Program-made: the position numbers and the translations under genes
DNA from: Enhygromyxa salina
GTDB lineage: Bacteria; Myxococcota_A; Polyangia; Nannocystales; Nannocystaceae
DNA length: 64,000 bases
NCBI RefSeq assembly: GCF_002994635.1
Contig: NZ_PVNL01000135.1
Location: 434,001 to 498,000 of the forward strand
Reading direction: 5' to 3'
Shown here: one piece after another, positions 35,867 through 43,227 of the stretch
How the letters are laid out: the number at the start of each line of letters is the position of its first letter
Numbering within the stretch: the first letter of the stretch is position 1
Notes under the pieces: model-generated
What the model was told of the DNA's origin: nothing
What the model saw: only the letters and a program-made list of their open reading frames with translations
Database searches by the model: none

Positions 35867-36490
35867 GTGACTCCGGCACAGTTCGTCGAGCAGTTCGGGC
35901 GCGCGCGCGTGTCCGCGATCCTTCGGGCCAACGATCAACGCAAGGCCGAGCAAGCCATGTCCGCGGCGATCCGCGGCGGCTTCGAGATCGTCGAGTTCAC
36001 GCTGACGACCCCCGGCGTCTACGAGCTGATCACCGAGTTCTCCCGGCGTGAGGGCGTGATCGTTGGCGCCGGGACAGTCCTCGAGGTCGAGCAGGCCCGG
36101 CTCGCGGTCGAGGCTGGCGCGCGGTTCTTGGTCTCGCCCGTGGTCGACGAGGCGGTGATCGCCGCGGCCGGGGCGTTGGGGGTCGCGGCGATGCCCGGCA
36201 CCCACACGCCGACCGAGATGCTCCGCGCGCATCGGGCTGGCGCGCAGCTGTGCAAGCTGTTCCCCGCGCCCGCGGGCGGGCCGAGCTGGCTGCGCTCGGT
36301 GCTAGGGCCGCTGCCGTTCTTGAAGGTCGTGCCGACCAACGGGATCGACGTCGACAACATGGATCAGTGGTTCGCCGCGGGTGCGTGGGCCGGCGGGTTC
36401 GTGGCCAGCTTGTTCGGCTCCGACATCGACGCGGGCAACTGGGACGCGATCGAGGCCCGGGCCCGGGCGATCGTGTCTCGCGTAATATGA
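35867..36490 (+). CDS. eda: 2-dehydro-3-deoxyphosphogluconate (KDPG)/4-hydroxy-2-oxoglutarate aldolase
   Basis: The 207-residue TIM-barrel class-I aldolase shows the family signatures: FEIVEFTLTTPG with the catalytic Glu (E43), VIVGAGTVLEVEQA, FLVSPVVDEAVI, and the Schiff-base Lys in LCKLFPAPAGG (K130), then PFLKVVPTNGID. It cleaves KDPG to pyruvate and glyceraldehyde 3-phosphate (Entner-Doudoroff) or related substrates. No edd or other pathway gene is adjacent, so the physiological substrate is open. GTG 35867 is chosen because CATACT lies six bases before it. The next gene overlaps its stop by four bases (ATGA). Confidence 0.9.
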   Translation: MTPAQFVEQFGRARVSAILRANDQRKAEQAMSAAIRGGFEIVEFTLTTPGVYELITEFSRREGVIVGAGTVLEVEQARLAVEAGARFLVSPVVDEAVIAAAGALGVAAMPGTHTPTEMLRAHRAGAQLCKLFPAPAGGPSWLRSVLGPLPFLKVVPTNGIDVDNMDQWFAAGAWAGGFVASLFGSDIDAGNWDAIEARARAIVSRVI

Positions 36491-37062
36491 TCCGACCCAT
36501 GCCTCGATCCTTGCTTGCGCCCGCGCTCGTGCTGCCCGCGATCCTGCTCACCGGGTGTCCGGAGCCGCCACCCGCAGGCGGCCCGCCCTGCGACGACGAC
36601 CTCACGTCTTGCTCGGACGACACGGCCAAGTTCGTCGAGGACCCAAGCTGCGAGCTCAGCGGTGATCTCGAGCTGCAGTTCGGTGAGGGCCAAGAGGAGT
36701 TCTCGCCGCTCGCGGCGGATCAGCCCGCGGAGGTCCACAGCGGGTTTCAAGGCGGTCAACACCTGTGGCTGGGCGTGCGTGTCGTCAACGCCGACCTCGA
36801 GCGGCCGCTGCTCAAGGTCCGCATCAGCATGACCTACTGCGAGGAAAATTGTGACGACCCCGGCAGCTGGCGAACGGACATCGTCCGTGAGCTGGTCGCG
36901 GACTCGAGCACGCTGACGACCACCAGCGAGGGCTGGTACGAGCTGAGCAGCGTGCTGGTTCAGGTCTTCAACTGGTCGTTCGCCGCCAACCAGCGGATCG
37001 AGATGCTGGTGACGGATCCCTGCAGCCGGCAGGGCTACATTCTCCACGAGACCAGCGAGTAG
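36487..37062 (+). CDS. Lipoprotein, unknown function
   Basis: The 191-residue lipoprotein starts with ATG overlapping the aldolase stop (ATGA), implying co-translation; ATG 36499 is an alternative start. The signal sequence ends in lipobox LLTGC. The mature part starts with a Pro/Cys-rich spacer (PEPPPAGGPPCDDDLTSCSDD), followed by a beta-rich domain (about 55-185: LELQFGEGQEEFSPLAADQPAEVHSGFQGGQHLWLGVRVVNADL...) with Cys pairs. The domain resembles Ig-like or C2-like beta sandwiches, but I do not recognise the family. The link to the aldolase is probably only transcriptional. Confidence 0.7.
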   Translation: MIRPMPRSLLAPALVLPAILLTGCPEPPPAGGPPCDDDLTSCSDDTAKFVEDPSCELSGDLELQFGEGQEEFSPLAADQPAEVHSGFQGGQHLWLGVRVVNADLERPLLKVRISMTYCEENCDDPGSWRTDIVRELVADSSTLTTTSEGWYELSSVLVQVFNWSFAANQRIEMLVTDPCSRQGYILHETSE

Positions 37063-37074
37063 CCCCGGGCCCAG

Positions 37075-39168
37075 CTACGGCACGCGCAGCAGGCTGTCGA
37101 GGGTCGCGCGGCTGATCGAGTGGTAGCCCGGCCGAGCCTTGGCGTAGATCGCGTTGGCCTGCTTCCACCCCTCGGGCGTCTGCGTCAGCGCCCGGTAGAT
37201 CGGCGTGAGGAACTTGCGCCGCCCAACCTCGATCAAGAACGACTCCATGCGCGCGTACGCGGGCTCGTAGCGGTGGCGCGCGGCCATCTCGAGCCACTCA
37301 CCAAGGATCTCGGCGTTGCTGGACTTGGTCAGCTCGAAGGCCTGGTCGAGCTCGCCCATCTGCTCCGCCCCAGCGGCCGGCGGCAGCGAGCGCAGGAAGT
37401 GCAGCCAGTGCCACGGCGTCCAGCCCTTGGCACGGATCTCTTTGGCCTGAAGCTCGCCCGCGCCGAACCGCTCGGCCTCGGCCTGAACCAGATCCAGCGG
37501 CTCGGCCGAGGGCTCGGGCGCGTCGTCGGGCAGGCCGGCGCCGTCGATCCACTCGGCGAGCGGCGGGTGGTGATGGCCGTCGAGCACCGGGTGCTTGCCG
37601 ACCAGCTCGATGCCGACAAAGTCGATGAAGTCGGGGGTCGAGACGCTGCCGAACGCGTGGGTCGTGAACCACTTGCGCAAGAACTCGTCGAACACCTCGC
37701 GCCCGTAGGCGTGCTCGAGCGCGACCAGCAGCAGCGCGCCCTTTTCATACGGCACCCCCGAGAAGGCCTGGTCAGGATCGATCCCGCGCAGATCCTGAGC
37801 GAGCCGCTGAAAGTCGGGCTTGTCGCCCATCTGCTCGGGGTCGGTCAGCTCGTCGACCAGCTCGCGCTTGCCGATCACCGCCTCGATCGCCGCCCGCTCG
37901 GTGCCGTAGATCTGCTCGATGATCCGGCGCTCGAAGTACACGGTGAAGCCCTCGTTGAGCCACAGGTCGCCCCAGGTCTTGTTGGTCACCAGGTTGCCGG
38001 ACCACGAGTGCGCGAGCTCGTGGGCGATGACCGAGACCAGCGAGCGATCGCCCGCGAGCAGCGTGGGGGTCAAGAAGGTCAGGCGGGGGTTCTCCATCCC
38101 GCCAAACGGGAACGCGGGCGGCAGCACGAGCACGTCGTAGCGACCCCAGGCGTAGTCGCCGTAGAGGTGCTCGGCCTCGGTCAGCATCGCCTCCATGTCG
38201 GCGAACTCGTCGGCCGCGGCCGCGACCACGGTTGGATCGGCCCACACCGCCGTGCGCGGCCCGACTTCGCGGCGCTCGAGATCACCGACCGCGAGCGCGA
38301 TCAAGTACGCGGGCACCTTCTGCGGCATGACGAAACGAAACGCGCGGGTCGCCCCGTCACCGGCTTCGCCCGCTTCACCGGCTTCACTGGACAGCTCGCC
38401 CAGCTGCTCGGCGGCCATGACCGCGGTGTACTTGCGCGGAACCACCACGACGGCGTCCCAGGTCGCGCGCACGCCCGGGCTGTCTTGCGACGGCATCCAC
38501 GAGCGGGCGTGGATCGCCTGGGACTGGCTGTACAGGTAAGACGCCTGCTTGCCCGCGGTCTGCTGGGCCTCGAGCCACTGCAGCCCGGTCGCGCCCGGTC
38601 GGGTCGCGTAGCGCAGCTTGACCGCGTTGGCCTCGGGCGGGAGGTCGATGAAGATCGGCGCGCCGAAGCTCGACTCGGTGTTGCCGACCTCCCAGCTGGT
38701 CTCGACCCAGCCGGCCGCGTCCGCGTCACCCGGGGCGTTGCGGACCTGATCCAGACCGAGCTCCGGGGCCCCGAGCGGACCCGGGCTGGCATCCAGCGTC
38801 ATCGCGTAGGCCTGCTTGATGTCGAGGTCGCGGCTGTCGAGGACCAGCGGCGCGGTCTTGTCCACGCGATCGAGCAGCAGCACCGCGTCACCGGTCAGGG
38901 TCTGCGCGTCGAAGTCGACGACCCAGTTGAGCCCGACGTGAACTACGCGCACTTGATCCGGGCGGCTGAAGGAGTGCGGATCGGGGCCGGCCGCGAGCAG
39001 GCTCGGGGTCGGGTTCGTCGCTGGATCAGTCGCGTCGTTGGTCACGGCCTGCTCTGTCTGGTCGGGCTTGGGGTCGGGCTTGGCCTGGACCTGCGGCGCG
39101 GGCTCACTCTTGCAGCCGGTCAGCAGCACCACAAAGGCCAGCGCGAGGCGAGGTTCGGGCACGAGCAC
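37075..39168 (-). CDS. M1-family aminopeptidase lipoprotein
   Basis: The 697-residue zinc metallopeptidase has a lipoprotein signal (lipobox LLTGC) and a Pro/Lys/Thr spacer, then the M1 fold: exopeptidase motif GGMEN (356-360) and zinc site HELAHSW (383-389) with the third ligand Glu406 in LWLNEGF. The sequence resembles leukotriene-A4-hydrolase/aminopeptidase-type M1 proteins more than PepN (TRPGATGLQWLEAQQTAGKQASYLYSQSQAIHARSWMPSQDSP). The C-terminal armadillo-like helical domain is present. It would act on peptides at the outer membrane or surface. GTG 39168 is preceded by TATAAC at six bases; GTG 39162 is an alternative. Confidence 0.9.
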   Translation of the reverse strand: MLVPEPRLALAFVVLLTGCKSEPAPQVQAKPDPKPDQTEQAVTNDATDPATNPTPSLLAAGPDPHSFSRPDQVRVVHVGLNWVVDFDAQTLTGDAVLLLDRVDKTAPLVLDSRDLDIKQAYAMTLDASPGPLGAPELGLDQVRNAPGDADAAGWVETSWEVGNTESSFGAPIFIDLPPEANAVKLRYATRPGATGLQWLEAQQTAGKQASYLYSQSQAIHARSWMPSQDSPGVRATWDAVVVVPRKYTAVMAAEQLGELSSEAGEAGEAGDGATRAFRFVMPQKVPAYLIALAVGDLERREVGPRTAVWADPTVVAAAADEFADMEAMLTEAEHLYGDYAWGRYDVLVLPPAFPFGGMENPRLTFLTPTLLAGDRSLVSVIAHELAHSWSGNLVTNKTWGDLWLNEGFTVYFERRIIEQIYGTERAAIEAVIGKRELVDELTDPEQMGDKPDFQRLAQDLRGIDPDQAFSGVPYEKGALLLVALEHAYGREVFDEFLRKWFTTHAFGSVSTPDFIDFVGIELVGKHPVLDGHHHPPLAEWIDGAGLPDDAPEPSAEPLDLVQAEAERFGAGELQAKEIRAKGWTPWHWLHFLRSLPPAAGAEQMGELDQAFELTKSSNAEILGEWLEMAARHRYEPAYARMESFLIEVGRRKFLTPIYRALTQTPEGWKQANAIYAKARPGYHSISRATLDSLLRVP

Positions 39169-39174
39169 GGCCGA

Positions 39175-39180
39175 GTTATA
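39175..39180 (-). promoter_or_regulatory. -10-like TATAAC before the M1 peptidase gene
   Basis: Minus strand: TATAAC, six bases, GTG 39168. It sits back to back with the plus-strand TATCAT at 39189-39194 in a 33-base divergent gap. Confidence 0.5.
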
Positions 39181-39188
39181 CCGTGACG

Positions 39189-39194
39189 TATCAT
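39189..39194 (+). promoter_or_regulatory. -10-like TATCAT before the SDR gene
   Basis: TATCAT, seven bases, ATG 39202. The gap is too short for two separate leaders, so both divergent transcripts must start at or inside the start codons if these are the promoters. Confidence 0.5.
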
Positions 39195-39201
39195 CCTGCC
39201 A

Positions 39202-40008
39202 ATGCGCGAGACGATCCAGCCGCAATTCGTGGAGCGTTACGGGCCCTGGGCGCTGATCGCCGGGGCCAGCGAAGGTCTCGGCGAAGCCTACGCGCACGCG
39301 CTGGCGCGGCGTGGACTCAACGTGATCCTGATCGCGCGGCGCGAGCAGCCGCTGCGGACCACGGCCTCGGCGATCAGCGAGCGACACGGCGTCGAGGTTC
39401 ACACGCTGGCGCTGGATCTGGCCGACCCCGAGCTGCTCGAGCGCGTGCGCGCGGGCGTCGGCCCGCGCGAGGTTGGCCTGCTGATCTACAACGCCGCCTA
39501 CTCGCGCATTGGCGGGTTCTTCGAGCAGACCCTGGAGGACAAGCTGCGCATGCTCGACGTCAATTGCCGGGGTCCGATCGTGCTGTGTCACGAGCTCGGC
39601 GCCGCCATGCGAGCGCGCGGGCGCGGCGGGATCGTTTTGATGAGCTCGATGGCGGGCATGCAAGGCACCCCGCGCCTGGCCGTGTATGCCGCCAGCAAGT
39701 CGTTTGATCTGATCTTGGCCGAGAGCCTGTGGGGTGAGCTGAAGGGCGCGGGCGTCGACGTGCTCGCCTGCGTCGCAGGAGCCACGCGCACGCCCGGGTT
39801 CGAGGCGGCCGCGAGCACGGCCCAGGGCCCGGTCATGGATCCCGCCCAGGTCGTCGAAGAGGCGCTCGCCGGTCTGAGCTGGCGGCCGAGCACGCCAAGT
39901 ATGATCCCGGGCATCGCCAACAAGCTCGCTTCGCTGCTGCTCGCGCGGCTTCCCCGGCGGCGCCGCGTGCTGATCATGAAGGCCGCGCTCGGCGACAGCG
40001 CGTCTTGA
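39202..40008 (+). CDS. Short-chain dehydrogenase/reductase (SDR)
   Basis: The 268-residue protein has the classical SDR layout: nucleotide motif GASEGLGEAYA (TGXXXGXG variant), IYNAAYSR (NNAG variant), the catalytic Ser in IVLMSSMAGMQG, and YAASK (YXXXK). It resembles the SDR proteins related to 17-beta-hydroxysteroid dehydrogenase and fatty-acid-type reductases (CVAGATRTPGF). A basic C-terminal tail (LLLARLPRRRRVLIMKAALG) might associate with membranes. The substrate is unknown. It is divergent from the M1 peptidase and convergent with the DUF2378 operon. Confidence 0.85.
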   Translation: MRETIQPQFVERYGPWALIAGASEGLGEAYAHALARRGLNVILIARREQPLRTTASAISERHGVEVHTLALDLADPELLERVRAGVGPREVGLLIYNAAYSRIGGFFEQTLEDKLRMLDVNCRGPIVLCHELGAAMRARGRGGIVLMSSMAGMQGTPRLAVYAASKSFDLILAESLWGELKGAGVDVLACVAGATRTPGFEAAASTAQGPVMDPAQVVEEALAGLSWRPSTPSMIPGIANKLASLLLARLPRRRRVLIMKAALGDSAS

Positions 40009-40027
40009 GGCCGAGCGGGTCGCAGGG

Positions 40028-40345
40028 TCAGATCGCGGTGCGGCCGAACAAGAGCTGGTCGATCAGCTCGATGAAGCGCTGGCGCGCGTCGGGATCGAAC
40101 TCCGGCCATGAGTGCCCCGACGCGTGGGCGCACTCGTAGTCGATGTGGTCGATCAGCAGCTGGCGCAGCTCGACCTCGGTGATCAGCCCGTCTTCGAGGC
40201 AGTCCCACGCGCGCTTGCGGCCCCACATCACGTACTCGATGCGCTCGCGGAGCTCGGACTCCGGGGGCGTGATGTGGTGCAGCTCGCGGGCGAGCCGACA
40301 AGCGGCCTCCACCAAGCTGGCACGACTGGGCGATGGCCGGCTCAC
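40028..40345 (-). CDS. Small conserved-looking protein coupled to DUF2378 gene
   Basis: The 105-residue protein (MSRPSPSRASLVEAACRLARELHHITPPESELRERIEYVMWGRKRAWDCLEDGL...) is helical, acidic and rich in Trp/Tyr in its second half (HIDYECAHASGHSWPEFDPDARQRFIELIDQLLFG). Its GTG start overlaps the stop of the DUF2378 gene by four bases (GTGA), so it is translationally coupled and likely acts with it. I do not recognise the family. Confidence 0.6.
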   Translation of the reverse strand: MSRPSPSRASLVEAACRLARELHHITPPESELRERIEYVMWGRKRAWDCLEDGLITEVELRQLLIDHIDYECAHASGHSWPEFDPDARQRFIELIDQLLFGRTAI

Positions 40346-40896
40346 AGGTACTCGAACACCCAGCGCATCGTGGAGCCGGGCTCTTCACTGAACTCGTCTT
40401 CGGTCTTCGTCAACTCGGAGCCACACAGCTGCGCGGCCTTGACCACCCAGCCCTTGACCGCGAGGAACAGCACGCGACTGGGCCGGGGGACCTCCGAGAG
40501 CTCGAGTGTCACCCGGTTCTTGTTGTCTGGGTCGCGGACGGTCTTCATCACGCCAAAGTCGTACTGCGAATGCCACGCTTTGGCGGCGCGGTCGACCAGG
40601 AAATTGATGTTGCCGAACCGAAAGAAGACCCGGTAGATACCGGTCAAATTGTGCTCGCACGAGAACGAGCCCATCTCGAACACCAGCTGTAGGTCACCCT
40701 TGCCGAGCACGCGGTCGATCGTGGTGCTGAGCTCGATGTAGACGTCGTAGGGATACCAGACGGTCTCGAGCGGACCCTCCTCCATGATCTTGCGGCCCTC
40801 GGTGCCAAGCTCGGCGATCACGCGCGCGAAGGCCTCTTCGCCTTGCCTGCGCACGTACGTATAGCGCGAGCGAATGACATGGCCGGTGACCTGCAC
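40342..40896 (-). CDS. DUF2378-family myxobacterial protein
   Basis: The 184-residue protein matches the myxobacteria-enriched DUF2378 (TIGR02265-type) family by length and pattern: GHVIRSRYTYVRRQGEEAFARVIAELG, ...WYPYDVYIELSTTIDRVLGKGD, a GSFSCEHNLTGIYRVFFRFG segment and a C-terminal beta-rich half with RVTLELSE and a Cys. These proteins are expanded in myxobacterial genomes, and their function is unknown. The GTG start has TAGTTT six bases upstream. The downstream 105-residue gene is coupled by a four-base overlap. Confidence 0.78.
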   Translation of the reverse strand: MQVTGHVIRSRYTYVRRQGEEAFARVIAELGTEGRKIMEEGPLETVWYPYDVYIELSTTIDRVLGKGDLQLVFEMGSFSCEHNLTGIYRVFFRFGNINFLVDRAAKAWHSQYDFGVMKTVRDPDNKNRVTLELSEVPRPSRVLFLAVKGWVVKAAQLCGSELTKTEDEFSEEPGSTMRWVFEYL

Positions 40897-40902
40897 CGCC
40901 CA

Positions 40903-40908
40903 AAACTA
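40903..40908 (-). promoter_or_regulatory. -10-like TAGTTT before the DUF2378 gene
   Basis: Minus strand: TAGTTT, six bases, GTG 40896. The rest of the 243-base gap to the pseudokinase gene holds a TTGACA (41027-41032) and a TAGATT (41066-41071), not spaced as a standard promoter. Confidence 0.4.
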
Positions 40909-41139
40909 AGCCAAAACTGGGCGTCGGCGCTAGCAGGCCGGGGAAATTCTCGGCGCGGCCCGATACAGCTTCGTCTTGGCTTCGCGGCCGCGAAGGCCAG
41001 TGACGCACCCTGAGCCGCGGATCAGTTTGACAAAGTGCAGTGTGCCCGCGGGGGTCAATACTTGGTAGATTCGTGGACCTGCGCGGCCCGAGCAGCGCAA
41101 CGACCGGCCGCGACTCGGCCGCAGGCGGCGAGGTGCACG

Positions 41140-43122
41140 ATGGCTGTGGGGGTCTTGAACAGCATACTCGCCGACCTGGAGGGGCTGCCGCTCGATGGTT
41201 GGCAGCTGGTCGAGGGGCCGTGGGACGCCGGCTCCGAGGAGCGTTGGCTACTGCGGCTGGCCGACGGTCGACTCGCGGTCCTCGGCCGGCTCTCGCCCGA
41301 GTTCGCGCGCGACGAGTCGGTGCGACGCCGCTGGGTCCGGGACGTCGAGCGCCTGGTCGAGTGCGCAGCAGCGAGCGTGGCCCCGGTGCTGGCGACCGGC
41401 CCCCGCCCGGATCCCCGAGATCCCGCCGCGCCGCCCCCATGGCGGCTGCGGCTCGAGCCCGAGGGCGAGCGATTCTCGACCTGGCTCGAGCGCGCGCCGA
41501 TCCCGATCGACGAGCTCGCGCACCGCGGAGCCGCGCTCGCGGACGCCCTGCACGCGGTGCACCTCGGTGGCGCCGTGGTCCGCAACCTGCACCCGCGAGA
41601 TCTCGTGTGGACCGCCGAAGGGCGCGTGGTCCTGACCGACGTCGGCCTCGCGCGGGTGGATCTGTTGTCGAGTCACACCGCATCGAGCTTGTTGATCACC
41701 GGCTCGGCCTACGCGGCGCCCGAGCAGCTGATGCGCACGGTCGTGGATCAGCGCGCGGATCTGTACTCGCTGGGGGTCATCCTGTGGCAGGCCGCGACCG
41801 GCAACCTCCCGTTTGGCGAGGGCCCGGCGCTGCTGCGCGAGCGGTTCGAGCTGCCGTTGATCACGGCGCTGCGGCGCGACGCCCCGCCGGTTTTGGATCT
41901 GCTCCTGCGCCGCTGTCTGTCCGAGCAGCCCGAGCAGCGGCCCGACAGCGCGGCCGAGATCGCGTGGGTGCTGCGCGGGGGCGCGGGCGATGGACTGCTG
42001 CAGGGTGATCAGACCGTGTGCCAGCACTGCGGCGCCGCTCTGCGCCTGGGTCAGCGCCTGTGTCTGGCGTGTGGCCGGCTCGGCGTCCGCTTCGTGCACC
42101 AAGACGGAAGCGCGCCCACGTGGGGCGTCGAGCTCACGACCCTGCGCGAGGACGCCCAGCTGCTCGCCAGCCTGCGCGAGTTCGTCTACTCCGTGGCTCA
42201 GGGTCCGCTGCGCGCCGACGAGTTCGTGATCGGTGACGTGACGCTGTACTCGGACCAGGAGTTGGTCTGGCGCAAGCGCCTGCCGGCTCGCTTGTTCGAC
42301 CGGCTCGACGAGCAGACCGCCCACGAGCTGTGCGCGCGCTTGACCGAGCTGGGCCTCGACGTGCGCGTGGTCCAACCCAACCGCAGCGGCCGCTGGACGG
42401 GGATAGCGATCGGCGCGCTGGCCCTCACCACCATCTTGGGCGCGGGCATGGCGAGCCTCGGCGTGGCGGGGGCCGTGATCGGTTGGACCGTGGCCGCGGG
42501 GGTGATCACCAGCGTGGTGGCGGGCAGCCGCGCGAGCTCGGCGATCGTCGAGCGGCGACTTCGGCCGCTGTATCAGCTGCGAGCGCAGCCGGCCGCGCTG
42601 CCGGCCTCGGATCCGCTCGTCTCGCGGATCGCCGCGCTGCTCGACGGGACCTCCGCGGGGCCGACCCCCGCCGACGTCCGCGCGCAGCTCGGCGAGCTCG
42701 CGCTGTTGGTCCAGCGCCTCGTCGATCGTCGCGCCGAGCTCACCGGGCTGGTTGAGGCGCGCGAGCTCGAGCTCCTCACTGGGCCGGTCGAGCCGCTGAT
42801 CACCGAGCTCGAGGCGCGAGTACGCGAGCTCGCCCGCCTCGACCGCGAGCTCGGCGAGCTCGACGAAGCGACAATGGTTCGCGCGCTCGCGGCCGTCGAC
42901 GCGCGCGCCAGCGATCCTGGCAAGCGTCAGCTCGAGCGCCAGCGCCTGCTCGACGGGCTCGACCGACTGCGGAGCCTCGAGGATCGGCGCACCACCACCT
43001 TTCACGGGCTGCTCGAGGCTTCGACCTTGCTGCGCCGCGCGATCGATCTTGGCCTCGGTGTTCACGATCCCGCCGCCGAGCAGCAACGGCGCGTTGAGCT
43101 CGCGCTCGCGGCACTGCTCTAG
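41140..43122 (+). CDS. Pseudokinase with zinc ribbon, membrane hairpin and coiled-coil region
   Basis: The 660-residue protein starts at ATG 41140 (GGCGAGG upstream). Residues of about 20-285 have the Ser/Thr kinase fold (HRGAALADALHAVHLGGAVVRNLHPRDLVWTAEGRVVLTDVGLARVD, GSAYAAPEQL, DLYSLGVILWQAATGNLPFG). The catalytic residues are altered, however: HRD reads VRN (147-149), DFG reads DVG (167-169), and the beta-3 Lys is missing (RLAVLGRL). It should bind at most nucleotide and not phosphorylate. A zinc ribbon follows (Cys294, Cys297, Cys308, Cys311), then a middle domain, a long hydrophobic stretch (about 418-458) that could form a hairpin, and a charged helical region (about 480-660) with leucine heptads. 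It is likely a membrane scaffold or sensor. Confidence 0.82.
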   Translation: MAVGVLNSILADLEGLPLDGWQLVEGPWDAGSEERWLLRLADGRLAVLGRLSPEFARDESVRRRWVRDVERLVECAAASVAPVLATGPRPDPRDPAAPPPWRLRLEPEGERFSTWLERAPIPIDELAHRGAALADALHAVHLGGAVVRNLHPRDLVWTAEGRVVLTDVGLARVDLLSSHTASSLLITGSAYAAPEQLMRTVVDQRADLYSLGVILWQAATGNLPFGEGPALLRERFELPLITALRRDAPPVLDLLLRRCLSEQPEQRPDSAAEIAWVLRGGAGDGLLQGDQTVCQHCGAALRLGQRLCLACGRLGVRFVHQDGSAPTWGVELTTLREDAQLLASLREFVYSVAQGPLRADEFVIGDVTLYSDQELVWRKRLPARLFDRLDEQTAHELCARLTELGLDVRVVQPNRSGRWTGIAIGALALTTILGAGMASLGVAGAVIGWTVAAGVITSVVAGSRASSAIVERRLRPLYQLRAQPAALPASDPLVSRIAALLDGTSAGPTPADVRAQLGELALLVQRLVDRRAELTGLVEARELELLTGPVEPLITELEARVRELARLDRELGELDEATMVRALAAVDARASDPGKRQLERQRLLDGLDRLRSLEDRRTTTFHGLLEASTLLRRAIDLGLGVHDPAAEQQRRVELALAALL

Positions 43123-43212
43123 GCGCGAGAGCGACTCACGAGCGCAGAAACGCACGACCTCGCTCGCGTTCGCTCGTCAACGATGTTGCGTGATGGCGCC
43201 GCGTGCTTCGGC

Positions 43213-43218
43213 TAGGGT
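43213..43218 (+). promoter_or_regulatory. -10-like TAGGGT before the P450 gene
   Basis: TAGGGT, nine bases, ATG 43228, with no Shine-Dalgarno sequence. Confidence 0.35.
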
Positions 43219-43227
43219 CGTGGGTCC

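Noticed and set aside
41027..41071. TTGACA (41027-41032) and TAGATT (41066-41071) considered as a sigma-70 promoter for the pseudokinase gene
   Set aside because: The spacing of 33 bases is far from 16-18, and no -10 element lies at the right place after the TTGACA.
41248..43155. A long minus-strand open frame opposite the pseudokinase
   Set aside because: It is the antisense of a gene with clear kinase-fold and zinc-ribbon motifs; the composition is unnatural (Gln/Arg/His-rich).
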